Below are positions 32,200 to 45,469 of a stretch of DNA of 64,000 nt, piece by piece. The notes below the pieces were generated by a model, which saw nothing but the letters and a program-made list of their open reading frames with translations, was not told where the DNA came from and did no database searches. The position numbers and the translations under genes were made by a program. How positions within the stretch are numbered: position 1 is the stretch's first letter; every line of letters begins with the position of its first letter. Source of the stretch: Diorhabda sublineata (lineage: Eukaryota > Arthropoda > Insecta > Coleoptera > Chrysomelidae). The stretch lies in assembly GCF_026230105.1 (NCBI RefSeq), contig NC_079478.1:1317653-1381652 (forward strand), given 5' to 3'.

Positions 32200-33165
32200 T
32201 TAGCAACTCCCAATGGTAACGCATCATCATTTTTATGCTATTATACAAGGTTTGTCGAAACGTGTGGACGTCGTTGCTAAATTTTTCCTAAATCTTTTTC
32301 GTACAATTTTTTTGCATTATATAACTTTTTTATTGCCTTTAAATATCGAATTTCAACTTAGTTAATTCCCAATTTCTGATATGTAGTAGCAGTTTTTAGT
32401 ATATTTAATTAGTTTTTCAGAATTATAATAATTTTAATAAAATAAAAAAATTCTCTTGATTTTTCAACGCTCCTATACCTAGCTTCCTACGAGCTGAGAA
32501 GCGTATCTTGATATTTCCATACTTTATGCTCACACAATATACAACAGCCCAAAAACTAAACTGAACTATAAACAATTTTTCTTGTTTTTTTTTATAAACA
32601 ATTTGTTTCAAGCCGCCTATGAAGTTTCGGTATAAATGTCACAATCTATTTAGGTTCGAACTCCCTGAGTTAACATGTTAATTAATTTATACGGCGTGTC
32701 ACTGATCACAGAGATACAGAAAAATGATCAAATTAGATTTGTTCTATTATTGCAACTGGTTAATGTTTAGTATGAAATGAGATTTTTACGCTTTTCGTCT
32801 TCAATGAAACTCAATTTGAAAATTCAAAAATTCAGAAAACTTTATCTATGATTTCAACGATACATACGGTATAGCTGTTAAGTTTTATGGTTAGTTGGCA
32901 GAATTGATTCTAATTTATGAAATATATACGATAATTTTTACGATAAACAAGGGAAGTTACTAATAAAGAGTGAATCGAGGCCACACTACACATGCATGAA
33001 TAAATTACATACAATTCTAGAAATATTAAGTATGTTTTATTTGTTTCTTATTTGTAATGTATAAAAACGTCAAAAACAAAAAAATATACTGGTTTTACTG
33101 ATTTTTGAATCACAAAAGACGTGATAGTGTCTAAATACAAGACCTTATTTGACACAATTTGATAT
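32200..33165. other. AT-rich intergenic DNA
   Basis: No gene or repeat recognised. Confidence 0.35.
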
Positions 33166-33169
33166 ACGG

Positions 33170-33760
33170 AGGTTATATTATAATAAAAGATATTTATTTT
33201 TCAAATTAGACTCCATTTAAGTCTATACACTTTTTAGAGCGAGGCTCTATTCTTTTTAACTCTTTCAAATAATTGTTTCCTCCTCGAAATAGGCGTGAAA
33301 CTTCAGAGTTAAGGAACAGGAGCCAAATCCAGTAAATACGGTGGATATTAAACCATTTCGAAATGTAATTGAATCCTTTTTAAAGATAGTCAATGAACAC
33401 AAGCCATTGACTATCCTAAAAAAAGGTTACCTTCACTTTCCCGACCAAAGAAACTGATTCTAACTTTTTCCAAGCAAATGTGCCATTAGCTTCATTATTT
33501 CCTTCGTTTCAAAAGTGTTATGGTGGATCCAGGTGTCATCTACAGATATAAATCGACACAAAAATACGACGTGAGAAAACGCAACTCCTAGAGCAGACCG
33601 AATTGGTTCTTCCTACCACGATGAAATTTATCTGCCTAGAAGTTTACACAATCTCCAAACACAATCTCTAGCTCCACTGTCATTTTCGTAGGCGTATTGC
33701 CTTTCTAAAACAAGTATTTAACGACAACTCTATTCTCCATTTTTTTCCATTTGCAGAAAA
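33170..33760 (-). pseudogene. mariner transposase relic
   Basis: On the minus strand it starts near 33745 with MEKNGE and ILVLE..QYAYEN, diverged from the usual N-terminus. DDTWIHHNTFETKE (first catalytic Asp) follows, then DSQWLVFIDYL, and it ends LKELKRIEPRSKKCIDLNGV. The N-terminal helix-turn-helix and the middle are shortened by deletions. Many stops. Confidence 0.7.
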
Positions 33761-33789
33761 TCTTCACAACGACTCATTTATATGATCGT

Positions 33790-33960
33790 AGATCAGAAAA
33801 TAAACGTCTAAATTGACTGAAATTTCAACAAACTTCCGCCTGAAGCTTTCTAGACAGAGCTGTTATTTTCCTTTTCAAATCTTCGAAATCTCGAAGCGTC
33901 AAGTCGGGTAATCATGGTGGCTACTATATTGCTTTTCTTCCAATCCACTTGCTCCAAAAT
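33790..33960 (-). pseudogene. fragment of a second mariner-like transposase
   Basis: LPDLTLRDFEDLKRKITAL, preceded by PP, matches the WPPRSPDLTPLDFF..DLKRRI region of the element type at 2657-3250, with an internal deletion. It is a short 3' piece abutting the relic at 33170-33760. Confidence 0.5.
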
Positions 33961-34417
33961 CTATCGTTTAGCAATTGCCTTACCGGACGAAAGTAATGAA
34001 TAATTATTTTCTCATGTAGTATTTCAGTCTTTGCAAGTACATATTGTTGAATCAATTTTTGGTGACTTTAGTTTTATCAACTTATCAACAACGTACTTTC
34101 TGCTGTTTCTTTACAACCCTAAAATCCACATAAATTTGACATTTATTTATCAATTCTGTGTCTGTCTCCATTAAATTTTGTCTTTCATGGAATGTATAAA
34201 ATTTATACTTACCAGAGAATAGATTTAACCAAATTTAAATAATTGATACTGTCCAATAAAAATAAACATATTAAATATTAAGTAGAAACATTTGTCACAC
34301 AGTAAAAATATTTCGAATGAAATAATTATCGGATTGTCCTTTTTGCTGGCATTCGAATTGTTTTCAATTTCGTATTTTTCATCCCACAAATAATGATTAT
34401 TATTTTCGTTTTCCCAG

Positions 34418-34566
34418 TTGCGGTGCACAATAGGTGTTTCCAAAAATATACCGAAAAGTTTCCTAAAAATAGAGAGAGCTACGGCGTAACAAGCGATTTT
34501 ATGTCCTCCAACTGGTCAACACCTGCTGGTAAAGCCTCACAACCCGCGGAAATCGATGGCATACAG
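34418..34566 (+). other. candidate internal exon of an unidentified gene
   Basis: A pyrimidine-rich acceptor (TTTTCGTTTTCCCAG, ending 34417) and a donor (ACAG|GTGAAA at 34566/34567) bracket 149 bp that is open in one frame and less AT-rich than its surroundings. The peptide includes FQKYTEKFPKNRESYGV and SSNWSTPAGKASQP. No family recognised. It could be a lone exon of a host gene with introns longer than this window, or chance. Confidence 0.3.
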
Positions 34567-34569
34567 GTG

Positions 34570-35055
34570 AAAATTACCAAAATGTTCCTATGCTAGTCTT
34601 GACGCACATAGACAGTCGAAAAAATCTTTAAAAAAGGGTACTTTACTAAAAACGTACCTTATATGCTTTGGAACCTCAGGATTAATATTATTTTCATTAA
34701 ATTACCACAATCCCAGTGCCATAATTCATTTTATGGAATAATTAAAATGGTATCGCTGGAAATCGGAAATTTTCTGCTAATAGATTTTCCTGTGCCCAGG
34801 GAAACTTGCCAATCAACATACAAAAAAAAATGCTTTCAATATTCTGATATTTGGACCCCATAATAATGAAAAAATAACTTGAAAAAAGCGGAAAGATTGT
34901 CAGGCAAGTTCTGAAGATCAAAGATTAGAAAGATTTTTTTGGAGACTGGATGGCAGACAACACGGAAAAATATATAAAGATGTGAATCTGAGATTGAAGT
35001 CCAACAATGGGAGCTGGAAGTAGGATTTTGATACTTAACAACAGGTGTAGATCCA
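34570..35055. other. intergenic DNA
   Basis: No gene recognised. Confidence 0.3.
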
Positions 35056-35059
35056 AGAA

Positions 35060-35395
35060 AGAATTAGTCCAGTATAGACCCAGACTTAGGTCAAGTATAT
35101 ACATCACTGGCCCTAGCTTGGAAGCCATTAATGGCCCAGACTTGGTAAGACTCTGGGACCCAGGCTTGATTGCCTAGATAAACCCAAGACTGGTCTGCAA
35201 CCCTGGGTGAGGCTGGTTGCTTGTAAAAATAAATTTTTAATATATTATTAATCAAATTATAGTTATATAGGATGGCCGAAGCTAAGTTACCCAGACTTCA
35301 ACCAGGCTTGAGCCATTATTGGTTTGCCAAAGCCTAGTTTCCCAGCGTTGGTTCAAGTTAAGCTCCGTCGTTCAAGTCTGGGGGCTCCTACATGG
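35060..35395. repeat. degenerate CCAGACTTGG-type palindromic repeats
   Basis: A GC-richer stretch in which CCCAGACTTGG, CCAGGCTTGA, AAGACTGGTCTG and CAAGTCTGGG recur in both orientations, broken by an AT-rich spacer at 35230-35270. It probably derives from a short inverted-repeat unit or a MITE. Confidence 0.5.
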
Positions 35396-35439
35396 GGTAC
35401 TATTATTTTCTATGACTTTCGGCGTGGATTGAACTAACC

Positions 35440-36050
35440 ACAGCGTGCCACCGTATTTTGCTGGTTTTCCGAATTCAATCAAGGTCGCATTTCATTACAG
35501 AATGAATTTCGTGGCTATCGTCCAAAAAAGGCTGTTGTGCCAGATTTTCACTTGATATACCGTTTGAGTTTGAAGCATACTGAGGCATTAGTTCCACTCG
35601 TATACATTAAATATTCCATGAACATTTGGGTGTTGAAAAAATTTGTTTGCATTGGATACCGCATAATTTGACAATCGCCCAAAAAAGCTCCTGTCGATTG
35701 GTGCACATAAATGTTGAAAAAAGTCAATCGCGGTGCTATACGTCTATAAAATGACGATTATTGATCCCAAAACTTCATAACAATCGACTGTAAGGGTCTT
35801 TTAGGCGCGTACGAAGTAGTTCAAAGCATCCTTTCATTAGAACAACATAGAACTGTCAATTCTGATTGATACACCAGCATTTGTTTGCCAGAATCAAAAA
35901 TAAATAGCGAGGTGAACGTTTTTCTACACCTGAAGAAGCGGTTGATGCTTTCAAATCACATCTTTTGTATGTACCAGAATCGGAATGGAAAAACTGCTTC
36001 GAAAATTGGTTCCAATGTATCCAAAGGTGTACTACCCCTACAGCTCTCAA
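35440..36050 (+). pseudogene. mariner transposase relic
   Basis: WFSEFNQGRISLQNEFRGYR then KKAVVPDFH. IQYSMNIWVLKK and IGYRIIWQSPKKAPVDWC resemble the linker HEHLGVKK..W-P-x-L region. LVCQNQK..RGERFSTPEEA, VDAFKSHLLYVPESEWKN and CFENWF form the C-terminal end. The catalytic core is mostly deleted. Apparently the same subfamily as 12690-13345. Confidence 0.75.
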
Positions 36051-36059
36051 ATTCAATAA

Positions 36060-37680
36060 GTTTTCAAATCAAAACATGCTAGGAATTAAGAAGATCACTT
36101 CTTGGCATATTCAGATGGCACAATTTAAGTCAAATCAACATTGGAAGTTCATATTATATTAAACAAAGAATTTAACTTGGAACTGTATCGTATAATTAGT
36201 CTAGATATTGGTGCCTTTTCGAAATAGTTCTTAGGGACGCTCCTGACATTACAGTTATTGAAATACCACATAAACAGGCGGAGATAAAACGAGTTAAGTA
36301 ATTTGTACGTGAATTTATTCTGGTTAATCTTGCTTTACGGTAATGTTTCCTTAGAATGACGCGTATGAGGGAGTTAAAGTCAACATTGGGGTAATTATTG
36401 CTTATTTCGAAACAGAACACATTTAAATTGTATGTCAACGATTTCGAGTCATGGAAGCAGAAAAATGTTTTTACAGTAATATCTGTATTATGTTGCATAA
36501 TCGACGTTTCTAAATTTTTAAACCACGATTATGTTATTAACGGTCAAATAAATAAGCTAAAAATTATATAAATTAACGGGCAACTACAGTGGATATTCCA
36601 TAAAAACAACAACCAAATACAAAAATTTATTTAGATACATAGTTTGAATGTTTCCATAAAGAATTTAATGTATCTTTAGTTATTTGTATTTATAGTTTAT
36701 AAATACATTGAAATGTTTTCCTCTTTATGTATTTATGGCATTTGAGTGTACAAAAACTTTCGTTTTCCATTTCTGCCTTGGTCTATATTGACACTTTCTG
36801 TCAATAGGCTTTCTTCCTCTTCCTGACAATTGACATTGACGGTAATGACACATTGTTACACTAGCGCTACGATTGGTAAGTGGTAGAACTAAATTTTTAG
36901 TGCTGAAATTTACTTGACCTTCTTATTGGGTATGTTTTGTGATTTGTTGATATATAAATGTGAATTAATTGACGTTAGTTGTAAAAGTTTGTTAAAAATA
37001 AATTCATCCCCGTCTGGTAATAAAATGAAAAAATTGGTTTTACACCAATTTTTCATCGAAAATCTGAAAACCAAATCAGATTTTAATGAATATTCACTAA
37101 TATTTTGTAATGTCACTGTTCATATAATGATAGAAACCGGATGGGTATCATGATAAATAAATACGGCCAATGGTTTAATTAAAATCATAGCAAGAGACTA
37201 GCGGACGGACGCGGGAGTGGAGCCAACCACGTAAGTGTACATAGCGAATCTGTGAGACAGAACGGAACTGCGTTTCAGTAAGCCGTGTCGTCCGACTATT
37301 CATTCATTTCTAGGCAGTCTGATTATTATAATGCGTTCATTCACAACAAACTATTATCTTTAGTATAATCTTACACAGCTTGGTCAGTCAATTGGAGCAA
37401 CATGTTCAACTGGTTCTTTTTACCTCATCACAGGTCCGTCTAAATTTGAAATTAGCGAATAAATTTTCAAGAATTTCCCTAGGTTTTAATTTTTATTTCT
37501 CTATGTATAATAAATATATCGCTTGAACGCTTTACGCACACTTAAATAATCGTAGTCATCTTGACAAACTTTCCTAAGCACTTTCATCCATTGGATCATG
37601 GTAATTTTTTATTAAGCTATGTAGAATTGGTTTAATTTATTCATTCACCAATTTTTTCTTGTCATACAAAACTTACCATG
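36060..37680. other. AT-rich intergenic DNA with one GC-rich patch
   Basis: Around 37195-37300 there is a GC-richer patch containing CCACGTAAGTG, a donor-like site. It could be an untranslated first exon, but nothing else supports that. Frames at 36910-37153 are shadows of each other. Confidence 0.25.
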
Positions 37681-37684
37681 GTTT

Positions 37685-37870
37685 AAACTAGATATTAATG
37701 TAACTTCTAGAGTACCCCAGGGCTCAGTTCTTGGTATGTTATTATTTTTAATATTTATAAATAATATACATGAATGAAGACAAAAATATTGATTTCAACA
37801 GGTTTAAGAAGCTAATCACATTCTTGAAACAGATTTTTACAAAAAAGCTAGCAGGGGATAACACATATAC
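37685..37870 (+). pseudogene. jockey-type reverse transcriptase fragment
   Basis: VTSRVPQGSVLGMLLFLIFI followed by NNI matches the VPQGSVLGPLLFxxxxNDI block of jockey-like reverse transcriptases. The YADD region is not recognisable apart from LAGDNTYTNF. Confidence 0.65.
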
Positions 37871-38009
37871 AAATTTTTGAAAAAACCTTCCAGTATTTGA
37901 TAAAAAAATTAGTATACGGTTGTTTAGCTTTTGTGAAACATTTTAACAGCAGTTGTCTACTGCTTCAAACTAGTTTTCTATTCCTATACTTTCCAAATCT
38001 TCTATCAAT

Positions 38010-38560
38010 TTTCTCCGAAGACGCCTACTTTTCCTTTTCGCTGTTCCTTCACCGTTTAATAAAGATCTTTTCACTCAACTATGCTCCATCCAACGATATT
38101 TTTCCCCTAATGACGTATACCATCTCAGCTTGACTATATATTACTTGGATCTCCGCGTTTTATCTTTCCATCAATCCGTTTTTCTTCTGCTCTCATCCGA
38201 AAATCCTCCTTAACACCTTTCTCTTCCATATGTTTATTTTGTTTTTCTCCTTTTTGTTCATGGACCAACACTCGCTGACATAACCGTCTTGTAAATACGG
38301 TTCTTGACATAACTTTTGATCTTAATAAACGTTTTGTCCCCTTTTTCCAGTTTATTTTCCGATTTTCCTGGTTTCAACTCTTTTGTCTGCTACTGTCACA
38401 CCCAGGTTCTGTTTTAAATCCTTACCCATATTCATATATTTGGTTTTTTGTTAATTTACGTGGAGTCCATTTATGTTTAAATAATAGAAATATTTTTACT
38501 AGATCGTTCTAATAAGTATCACATTATCAGCGTAGATAAGAACGTCGCCAGAATAAATAA
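38010..38560 (-). pseudogene. LINE reverse transcriptase relic
   Basis: On the minus strand: GDVLIYADNVILIRT (YADD altered to YADN), then GLHVN and KTKYMNMGKDLKQN. Further downstream come TVYKTVMSASVGPW and KINIWKRKVLRRIFG. This is the thumb and C-terminal region of a non-LTR polymerase. Frameshifts and stops throughout. Confidence 0.7.
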
Positions 38561-41225
38561 TTATGGTATAAAAAGTTTGGTATAGAAAGATGAGAAGAAG
38601 AGGCACAGAACTGAATTAGATCTAGGAATTCAATGAACTAGATCATATGAAAAAAAAAGTTGAAAGTATTTTCAAAATGATCAATAAAGAAATTAATAAA
38701 GCCGGACCTGTCTTGGACATGTCGAGTTTATTCTTTGGAACACTAATGTACGGAAAGTACACGGTATTATCAAATTAGTTCGTTTTCCTTTTTAACGATT
38801 GTGATAAACAATGAAAACGATTATTATCCGGATGAAATTTTCAAATAACTACAAATTAAAATGAATCGGTTTATTGTAATATTTTTAGTCTGAATGCACG
38901 TGCGTCAATGTGATAACAAAAAAAAAGCAAAATTGTCAATTATTCCTTCATTCAGTAGATTCTTATCATTTTAACAGCCAAAACGCTACTCGTAGACACA
39001 CGAAAGAAGAAAAATACGCAATAAGTTACGAGTCTAACTTTGCATCAATCTGCAGATATCAAAAATAAACCGCAATTATCGTGATTTAGGTATCAAATTA
39101 ATTGGAGAAGGAGAAAAAGTCTTAAATATAGTTACCTTAAAGGAAACTACCTCAGATTCGTCGACGAAAATGTACTAGAAACGATGTCGGAAAAATGCTT
39201 GATGATTTAAATAAAACAGAAAAACAGAATACATGATAAACCATGTCATAAATGAATCATTATGTATAGAAGGTATACGGATGAGATGAGAAATCTGCCT
39301 TGGCAGAAATGATAATCAGACCTGTGGAATAAGCGATCTTTAGTAGGATTAATCATGTCTTCAGATACAAAATTTCTGTTTGTTTGAAGAGAAAAGTGTT
39401 CAAACAATGAATTCTACCACTGCTGAAACTCTGAAACGGATGCGGTAGTAAGAACAACTAACTTAAAATGGAACTACGCGGGCCTTGTCGCCAAAAGAAC
39501 ACTAGACAATAGGAGGACCAAAAGAATTATAAAAAAAAAAAATGCCCATCGAACCGCTGATATGACGATATTAAGAAGATGGTTCATAGCAACTGTCATC
39601 CAGTTGCTAATTATGTCAAGCTGTGAACGCGACTGGCTGTTTGATGAAACTACTAATGGTGATGACATTGAAGAAGCCTTGTATGGTGTTATAACAAAAT
39701 ATTTAGTGTCTATTGATAAGATTGTGCGTGCTGCAACTGAAGGTGTACCATCTAAGACATATAAAAAACAAGGCCTTATTGGGCTTTTGAATGTTGAAAA
39801 TTTGATTCAATTATTATTATACAGAGATCGGCAACGCTCTTGAAAAATCGGCATTAGTCCGGCAACGCTGTCGAAAAAAATTAAAACGAAGCATCTTCAT
39901 GCTTCAGGCAGTTGTGTCTGTATATAAGTTCACGCTTCGAGAAACAGTTTTTCGGAGAATGGATGGACGAGGAGTCATTGAGTAGTTCATGAGACTTGAC
40001 ACCCTGTGGGATCTTCACAAGAATTAGAAACGCGGACGGCTTGACATCATCGCCGGATCTGCCTCTTTGTTGCCGGAAATGTTTTGATCAAGACTTATGC
40101 CGATCTCTATATTATTAACAGAGACCATTCTGCTACAGAAAATTATTATTTACATTTGTCCCGGTGCAAAACTACACCTGCTAGAATAACTGGATGTGAC
40201 AAGCTTCCTGATGATTTATTTCGGCATTGTTTTGTAAGGTGGTTATCGGAAGGCGATATTTTGGAAAATATTTCAACTCCTAGACCAGATTGAAAAGTTG
40301 TTGCTTGAAAAAATTAGATTTATCTTTATTTATAGATATTATTTTATCATTTACCAATACTGAACATTCAAGGGAAAAGGAAATTTCGTATCTGACTTCG
40401 TACAGACTGAAACATTCGCTCATTTCGAATATCTGAGTATCTTCTTGGTGTTTAAGTGAATATTTATGTAAAATACTTATGAAATTATTGATAGATTCAG
40501 TGAGATCCTTAAACTATTATAAATTAGGTTTGGTTTTAGAGATATTTTAAAGTTTGCCCCTATTTGCCTAGCTTGGTGCTGCCTTTACGATAAGAACTGA
40601 ATGAATAAAATAACGATCTAGATTTCGAAAATGTCCAAATTTACAAGAAAAAACATTATTAATGTTTTGATGGATTAATATACTGATCGTAGTTGATGGA
40701 ATTATCAATTTGTAATGTTTCATTTCATCTTCTTTCGATTAAATTTGCCGTCTAAATAGTAGTTTCATGAAGAGGAAGTATACAAGAAATATATAATTAG
40801 ACGATAAAGAGATTTATAAACGCGTGCTACTGTATAACATATATGTATGTGTGTTTAGAAAGAGATTTGAAGCGTGCGTTGTCGTGCTTTGCATCAATTA
40901 TCCACTCCAGATATTCGAGTAATTGTAGAGAGAGAAACGGATGGAAGCGCAATCGTTTCGTTGTGTGCATCAACCATATACAAAATAAATAAAACACCTC
41001 AAATTATTCACTATACCGTACAAGGCCATAATAACATATCGCTCTCATAAAAAAATACGAAAATTTCTATGGTTTAAATCAAAATTCTTGGAGTAAAACC
41101 ATTCTTTGGGCTTAGACGTGAAAATTTGTCACAATCTTTTGGATTCAAATGTTTTCCCTCGTAAGAATTCAACCATTTTAAAATAAGTAGTAATAATCTA
41201 TGGATATAATGTCTGGACTAAATGT
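38561..41225. other. intergenic DNA with unassigned frames
   Basis: Frames at 39562-39843 (93 codons) and 40084-40293 (69 codons) are less AT-rich than their surroundings and share a strand. They may be fragments of one decayed mobile-element gene, but no signature motif is visible. Confidence 0.25.
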
Positions 41226-41229
41226 GGAT

Positions 41230-41580
41230 GTAATTGGAGTTTAGTACGACTAAATTTTATAGACGTCGAAAAAGCATTCGACTTGATAAATAAAGAAGTA
41301 ACGTGGAATATTCTAGACTGTTAAATAATACAACTTTTTTATTGCAGTTGTATAGTCAGGATACAGACAATTATTCCAGCAAATAAACATCGCTGTTAAA
41401 CATTGTAATCGATTGGATAATGGAGAAAACAGAGGAGAAAATACTAGGAATCAATTGGAACTTATTTGCAAACTGGAGGATCTTGAATTCGCTGGTGATA
41501 TATGTGTATTACCAAAAAAACACCCACTAAACAAACGTTAAAAAGATAGATATAACGACACAGCAAGCGCCATCTATTTA
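41230..41580 (+). pseudogene. LINE reverse transcriptase relic
   Basis: LNFIDVEKAFDLINKEVTWN carries the first catalytic Asp. After deletions and frameshifts comes LICKLEDLEFAGDICVLPKK, where the FADD box reads FAGD, a lost catalytic Asp. Nonfunctional. Confidence 0.75.
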
Positions 41581-43285
41581 GAAAAAAGATGAATAGACCA
41601 AATCGAGCAATTTCAATGTAATAAGTACAAAAGGAGTTACTGAAAATGATGAAAAACAGAAGAACAGGCCTGGCGCAAAACGCTCAAGAAAAACTGTTTC
41701 AGACTAATGTACATGACTTGAAATGGAAAAAGTTTACAGAAGTAAATGAAAACAGAATGAAATGAAGAACTCTCTTTAATAAAATTGTGTTAAAAAGTTC
41801 TTTAACTTGATGTTTGACTTATAGAAATGTTAAATGTTCGTGTTGACTCAAATTTTGTTCGCTGGACTGATTCCGAATCAGTTTTGGGACCGATTATATT
41901 CGCACCTTCAAAATTTTCGATTTCGTGAAAAAGGTAAAAGTCGTCGTCCACGAAACGACAAATTTGAAAGCGCGAAAGTGTGAATCGGTCCTTAAACTAA
42001 TTCGGAATCAGACCCTCGAACAATGATTCAGTTTATAGCACGTGATTGTCTTTATCTATATTGAATGGACCCACGAAAATGTCCAAATAAAAGATAATAC
42101 CATAGGTTTTAATATATAATTTGAAAGGTATTATAAAATACGTTAATATATGGTCATACAAACAATATATTACCGAATTACCATGTATTTAAACCGTGAA
42201 GAAATGTTTAATATAAAAAAAATTGAATGACGATATTTAAAATTGTTATATAACAAGTCATGTAATAAATAACACGTATCTGCGTTTATAATTATATAAT
42301 TACATTATTAAGAATGCTTTTGAAAAATCTAATATAATTAAAAATAATCGACTTAACCTCACAATGCTAATTTCACGTCGAGGATAATCATCGCCGCTGA
42401 TGGGATTGTTGTTAAGTCTTAACTGGGTTACAAATTATATTCAATTGTAAAATAGTCTACTTCTTATAAACGTTTTATGGTAACTGAATTATCAACAACG
42501 GTCTAATAACTGATATATATATTTCAAATAAAATGTTTCACCAAAAAATAAAATAGCAATAAAACAATAACATGTATTACAGGGTTATTCTAAATAATAC
42601 ACCCATTTCTAAAAATTCGTATTTATTAAAAGACAAATGCTTTACCTCATTTATTTTCTCATCAAAACCCAGGTTTGACTATGAACAACGAGATGAGACC
42701 CCTCGTGATCGAAAAACCTAATATCTTAGGATTTTTAGCGACATAATCAAATTAAGTGACAGCGATCTTTAAAAACGTTGTTCCGTTCTTAAATCAGGAT
42801 AATGGAATTAAAGCGTTAAAGTTTCTTAATATATATTTGAAAACAATTTGCATCCTTCCATTTCACGAAGAATTCTTTTGACATTGCCTGTATCTGTAGC
42901 TTCTGGCGAGCGATCTTTTACAAAGTTAAAAATCATTAAAAATTATTAAACATGGACAATGCTTAAAGAAAGATTGCCTGAGCTAACATTAATAGTAATA
43001 AAACAAACAGCAGATTAAATTTTAGCGATGTAATAAATGAATTTGCAACAGCAAAGTTTCGGAAAGCATCGCTACCACAATAGCGTTCAAAATTTTTTCG
43101 TTATTTTTGAATCTTGTTCTAAAACATTCTTTACGTATGTCCGTATTTTCTCTAGTTTCTAAGAAAAGTTTGAAATTAACTGTGGTTCCTATTCTCCAAA
43201 TTTTTTGATTCTAAGAATCTTTTCCTGCATATTCGCATATTTTGAAAAATATGCAGATACTTTTGACAATAAATGCCTAGATAAT
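41581..43285. other. AT-rich intergenic DNA
   Basis: No gene recognised. TACAGGGTTATTC near 42579 resembles the end motif of local MITEs. Confidence 0.3.
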
Positions 43286-43289
43286 ATAA

Positions 43290-43760
43290 GTATCTAAAAA
43301 TTTATAATTTGGATCAAAATAATCTGAGAAAAATCCATTTTTGTCCAAAATTAACATGTAAAAACGAATATTGAACGAATTGAAATTTGAAATGTCACGT
43401 TTTGAGCAAATTAGAATTTGAAAAACCATTTGGTTTCCAAAACACAATTGGAAGAGCCAAAGGAACATGGAAAAACGAATTATAAATAGAAAAGCCAAAT
43501 TTTGAACGAATTAAAACTTGAAATATTACATTTTGATCAAAGTAAAATTGGAAAAGTCATATACTGGCCAAAAAACAAAAGGAAAAACGAAATTAGTCTT
43601 GGAAATATCAATTTTCATACAAAGACAACGGGGTAATGAAAATTAAAATCGGTAAAGTTAATTTGTGTCCAAATTGAACTTGAAAAATCCCAGTTTTGTC
43701 CAAACTACTTTCAGACAAGCCAATTTTTGATCAAATTGAAATCAGGAAAGTGAAGTATTA
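43290..43760. repeat. degenerate tandem repeat, AATTGAAATTTGAAAAA-like
   Basis: Phrases such as TTTTGAGCAAATTAGAATTTG, AACGAATTGAAATTTGAAAT and AACGAATTAAAACTTGAAAT recur at irregular 30-60 bp spacing. A strongly decayed minisatellite seems likely. Confidence 0.4.
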
Positions 43761-44870
43761 AGTAATAATTAGTATAAGTAGGAAGTAATACTTATAAATG
43801 TAGACAATAGGCAATATTTCTAAAAAAATACGATTTTCAGTTTAGGGTTGTTTTCTAGTATTTATGAACAACGTGTTTTTATCCCATTAATTAAATAAAT
43901 GTTTTAAAATGGGTATGAGCAAGAATTTATTTTGTTATGATTTTATTCTGTTTGTTCCATTTTGATATTTTAAAAATACAAGTTCAGTTTTTTACTTTAT
44001 TTCAAACGCCTACCTACTTACCTACCTTAAAAACAATAAATAAAAAAACATGATCCAAAATTCCTCAGGAGGCACCAAAATCCTTCTTTGCACACAGACT
44101 CCGGTAGCACCTACGGGGTGTATCCTTGTCTGATACCAGACCAGGAGACATATCAATATTTTATGTAGGAATTCTTTAAAAAATATCCAATTTCAAGAGC
44201 TTCTAGTCAGGTAACTGCATTGTCGCCAATTCTCAATATTCAGTTACCTACGTATCATATGAATAATGTATATAACTTCTTATAGGTGCGGTATGCATAT
44301 TAACAATCAACGAAATGTAATTTTTGTTAAAACATGTTTGTTAACACATAGGGTCAAGAGTAAACCAAAAAATTTTTACCGTGAATATTTTAGTACTTTG
44401 TGTTGTTTTAAATTCCCAATAAACTCTGTGCTAAATTCCGTGTTTAAGTACGTAAAAGATTGATTCGTTGATCGTGAGTTTGCTAGAAAAACAGTTCGGA
44501 TGCAATTACACTCTTAGAAAGCAATTTCATTCAAATCAATGATGCGGCAAAATTCTTTTACGTACCTCAATCTCCATTGTTCCAATTTTTTGTCTTTAAT
44601 AATTTAATAGTAATGAGACACTAGAAAATTGATACCTAAACATAATATAGGAACAATCATTTGTTAAATCAGTGTCGTAGAATCGGAAATTCTAAGGTAA
44701 AATATATGAGGAGTCGAAAAATCAAAAGTTTGAGGTTAGAAACTTCATAGTTTCTGTATGGAAAATCTATGGGATAAAAACTAGATCCTAAGACTTCCGT
44801 TTATAATATTTAAATTGAGGAAATCTCTCATTTTAATAAAATTTTTCCTCTTTAAACTAAACCCATTCTG
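43761..44870. other. AT-rich intergenic DNA
   Basis: No gene recognised. Confidence 0.3.
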
Positions 44871-44879
44871 GACCGGCTT

Positions 44880-45430
44880 TAGTACATCACAGAATGGCTG
44901 TTTTTCGATCGATGTGCGTTCGATCTGATTCGTAGTTATGTGATTTATCCGAAGCTGTTCTTTCTATTCAATTCTCTATCTCGTACGCGTCTTTTTGAGT
45001 GGTGTAAGCGCTTTAGTGAGAGCCTAGAGAACACTGAAGCTGACCAGCGCCCAGGTTGCCATGTCATTGTTTCAGTCCCGGAAACAGTGACCAAATTCAA
45101 CCAAATTGTACGTGCAGATCGTCGAATGATTGCCGAGGGTGTAAACGCCGATAAAGAAACGGTTAGAAAAAATTTACTCGAGGAATTACACATGATAAAA
45201 GTCTACGCAAGGTTGGTGCCAAAAAATCTGACACAAACGCTATTGCGTCATCGGGTCTGTTCAGATTTCCTTGAAAGGTTAGCAAACGGTAAAGCAAAAA
45301 ACCGCAGAGCTCCTAAAGACCCTCACCAAAGAAGACTTCCAGCAATGCTTCGAGCAATGGAAAAACCGTATGGGAAGGTGCATGACGTGTTATTTAATAG
45401 CCAGACCTCGTACTCTCGAAATAAAATTTC
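44880..45430 (+). pseudogene. mariner transposase, internally deleted copy
   Basis: A 173-codon frame (44940-45461) joins the N-terminal half (WCKRFSESLENTEADQRPGC, then IVRADRRMIAEGVNADKETV and VCSDFLERL) directly to the C-terminal end. That end is read out of frame; in the proper frame it gives KTAELLKTLTKEDFQQCFEQ. The whole catalytic core is gone. The right end GTTATTTAATAGCCAGACCT remains at about 45400. Same family as 58735-59465 but with a different deletion junction. Confidence 0.8.
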
Positions 45431-45469
45431 GAAGAGTCGCGCAGTCAACCTATTTTGTTAATCTGTATA

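Noticed and set aside
37195..37300. GC-rich patch with GTAAGT as a first exon
   Set aside because: A single donor-like site is too weak; no coding sequence or promoter motif supports it.
39562..40293. Two frames as exons of one host gene
   Set aside because: No splice logic or family signature seen; possibly mobile-element debris, left unassigned.
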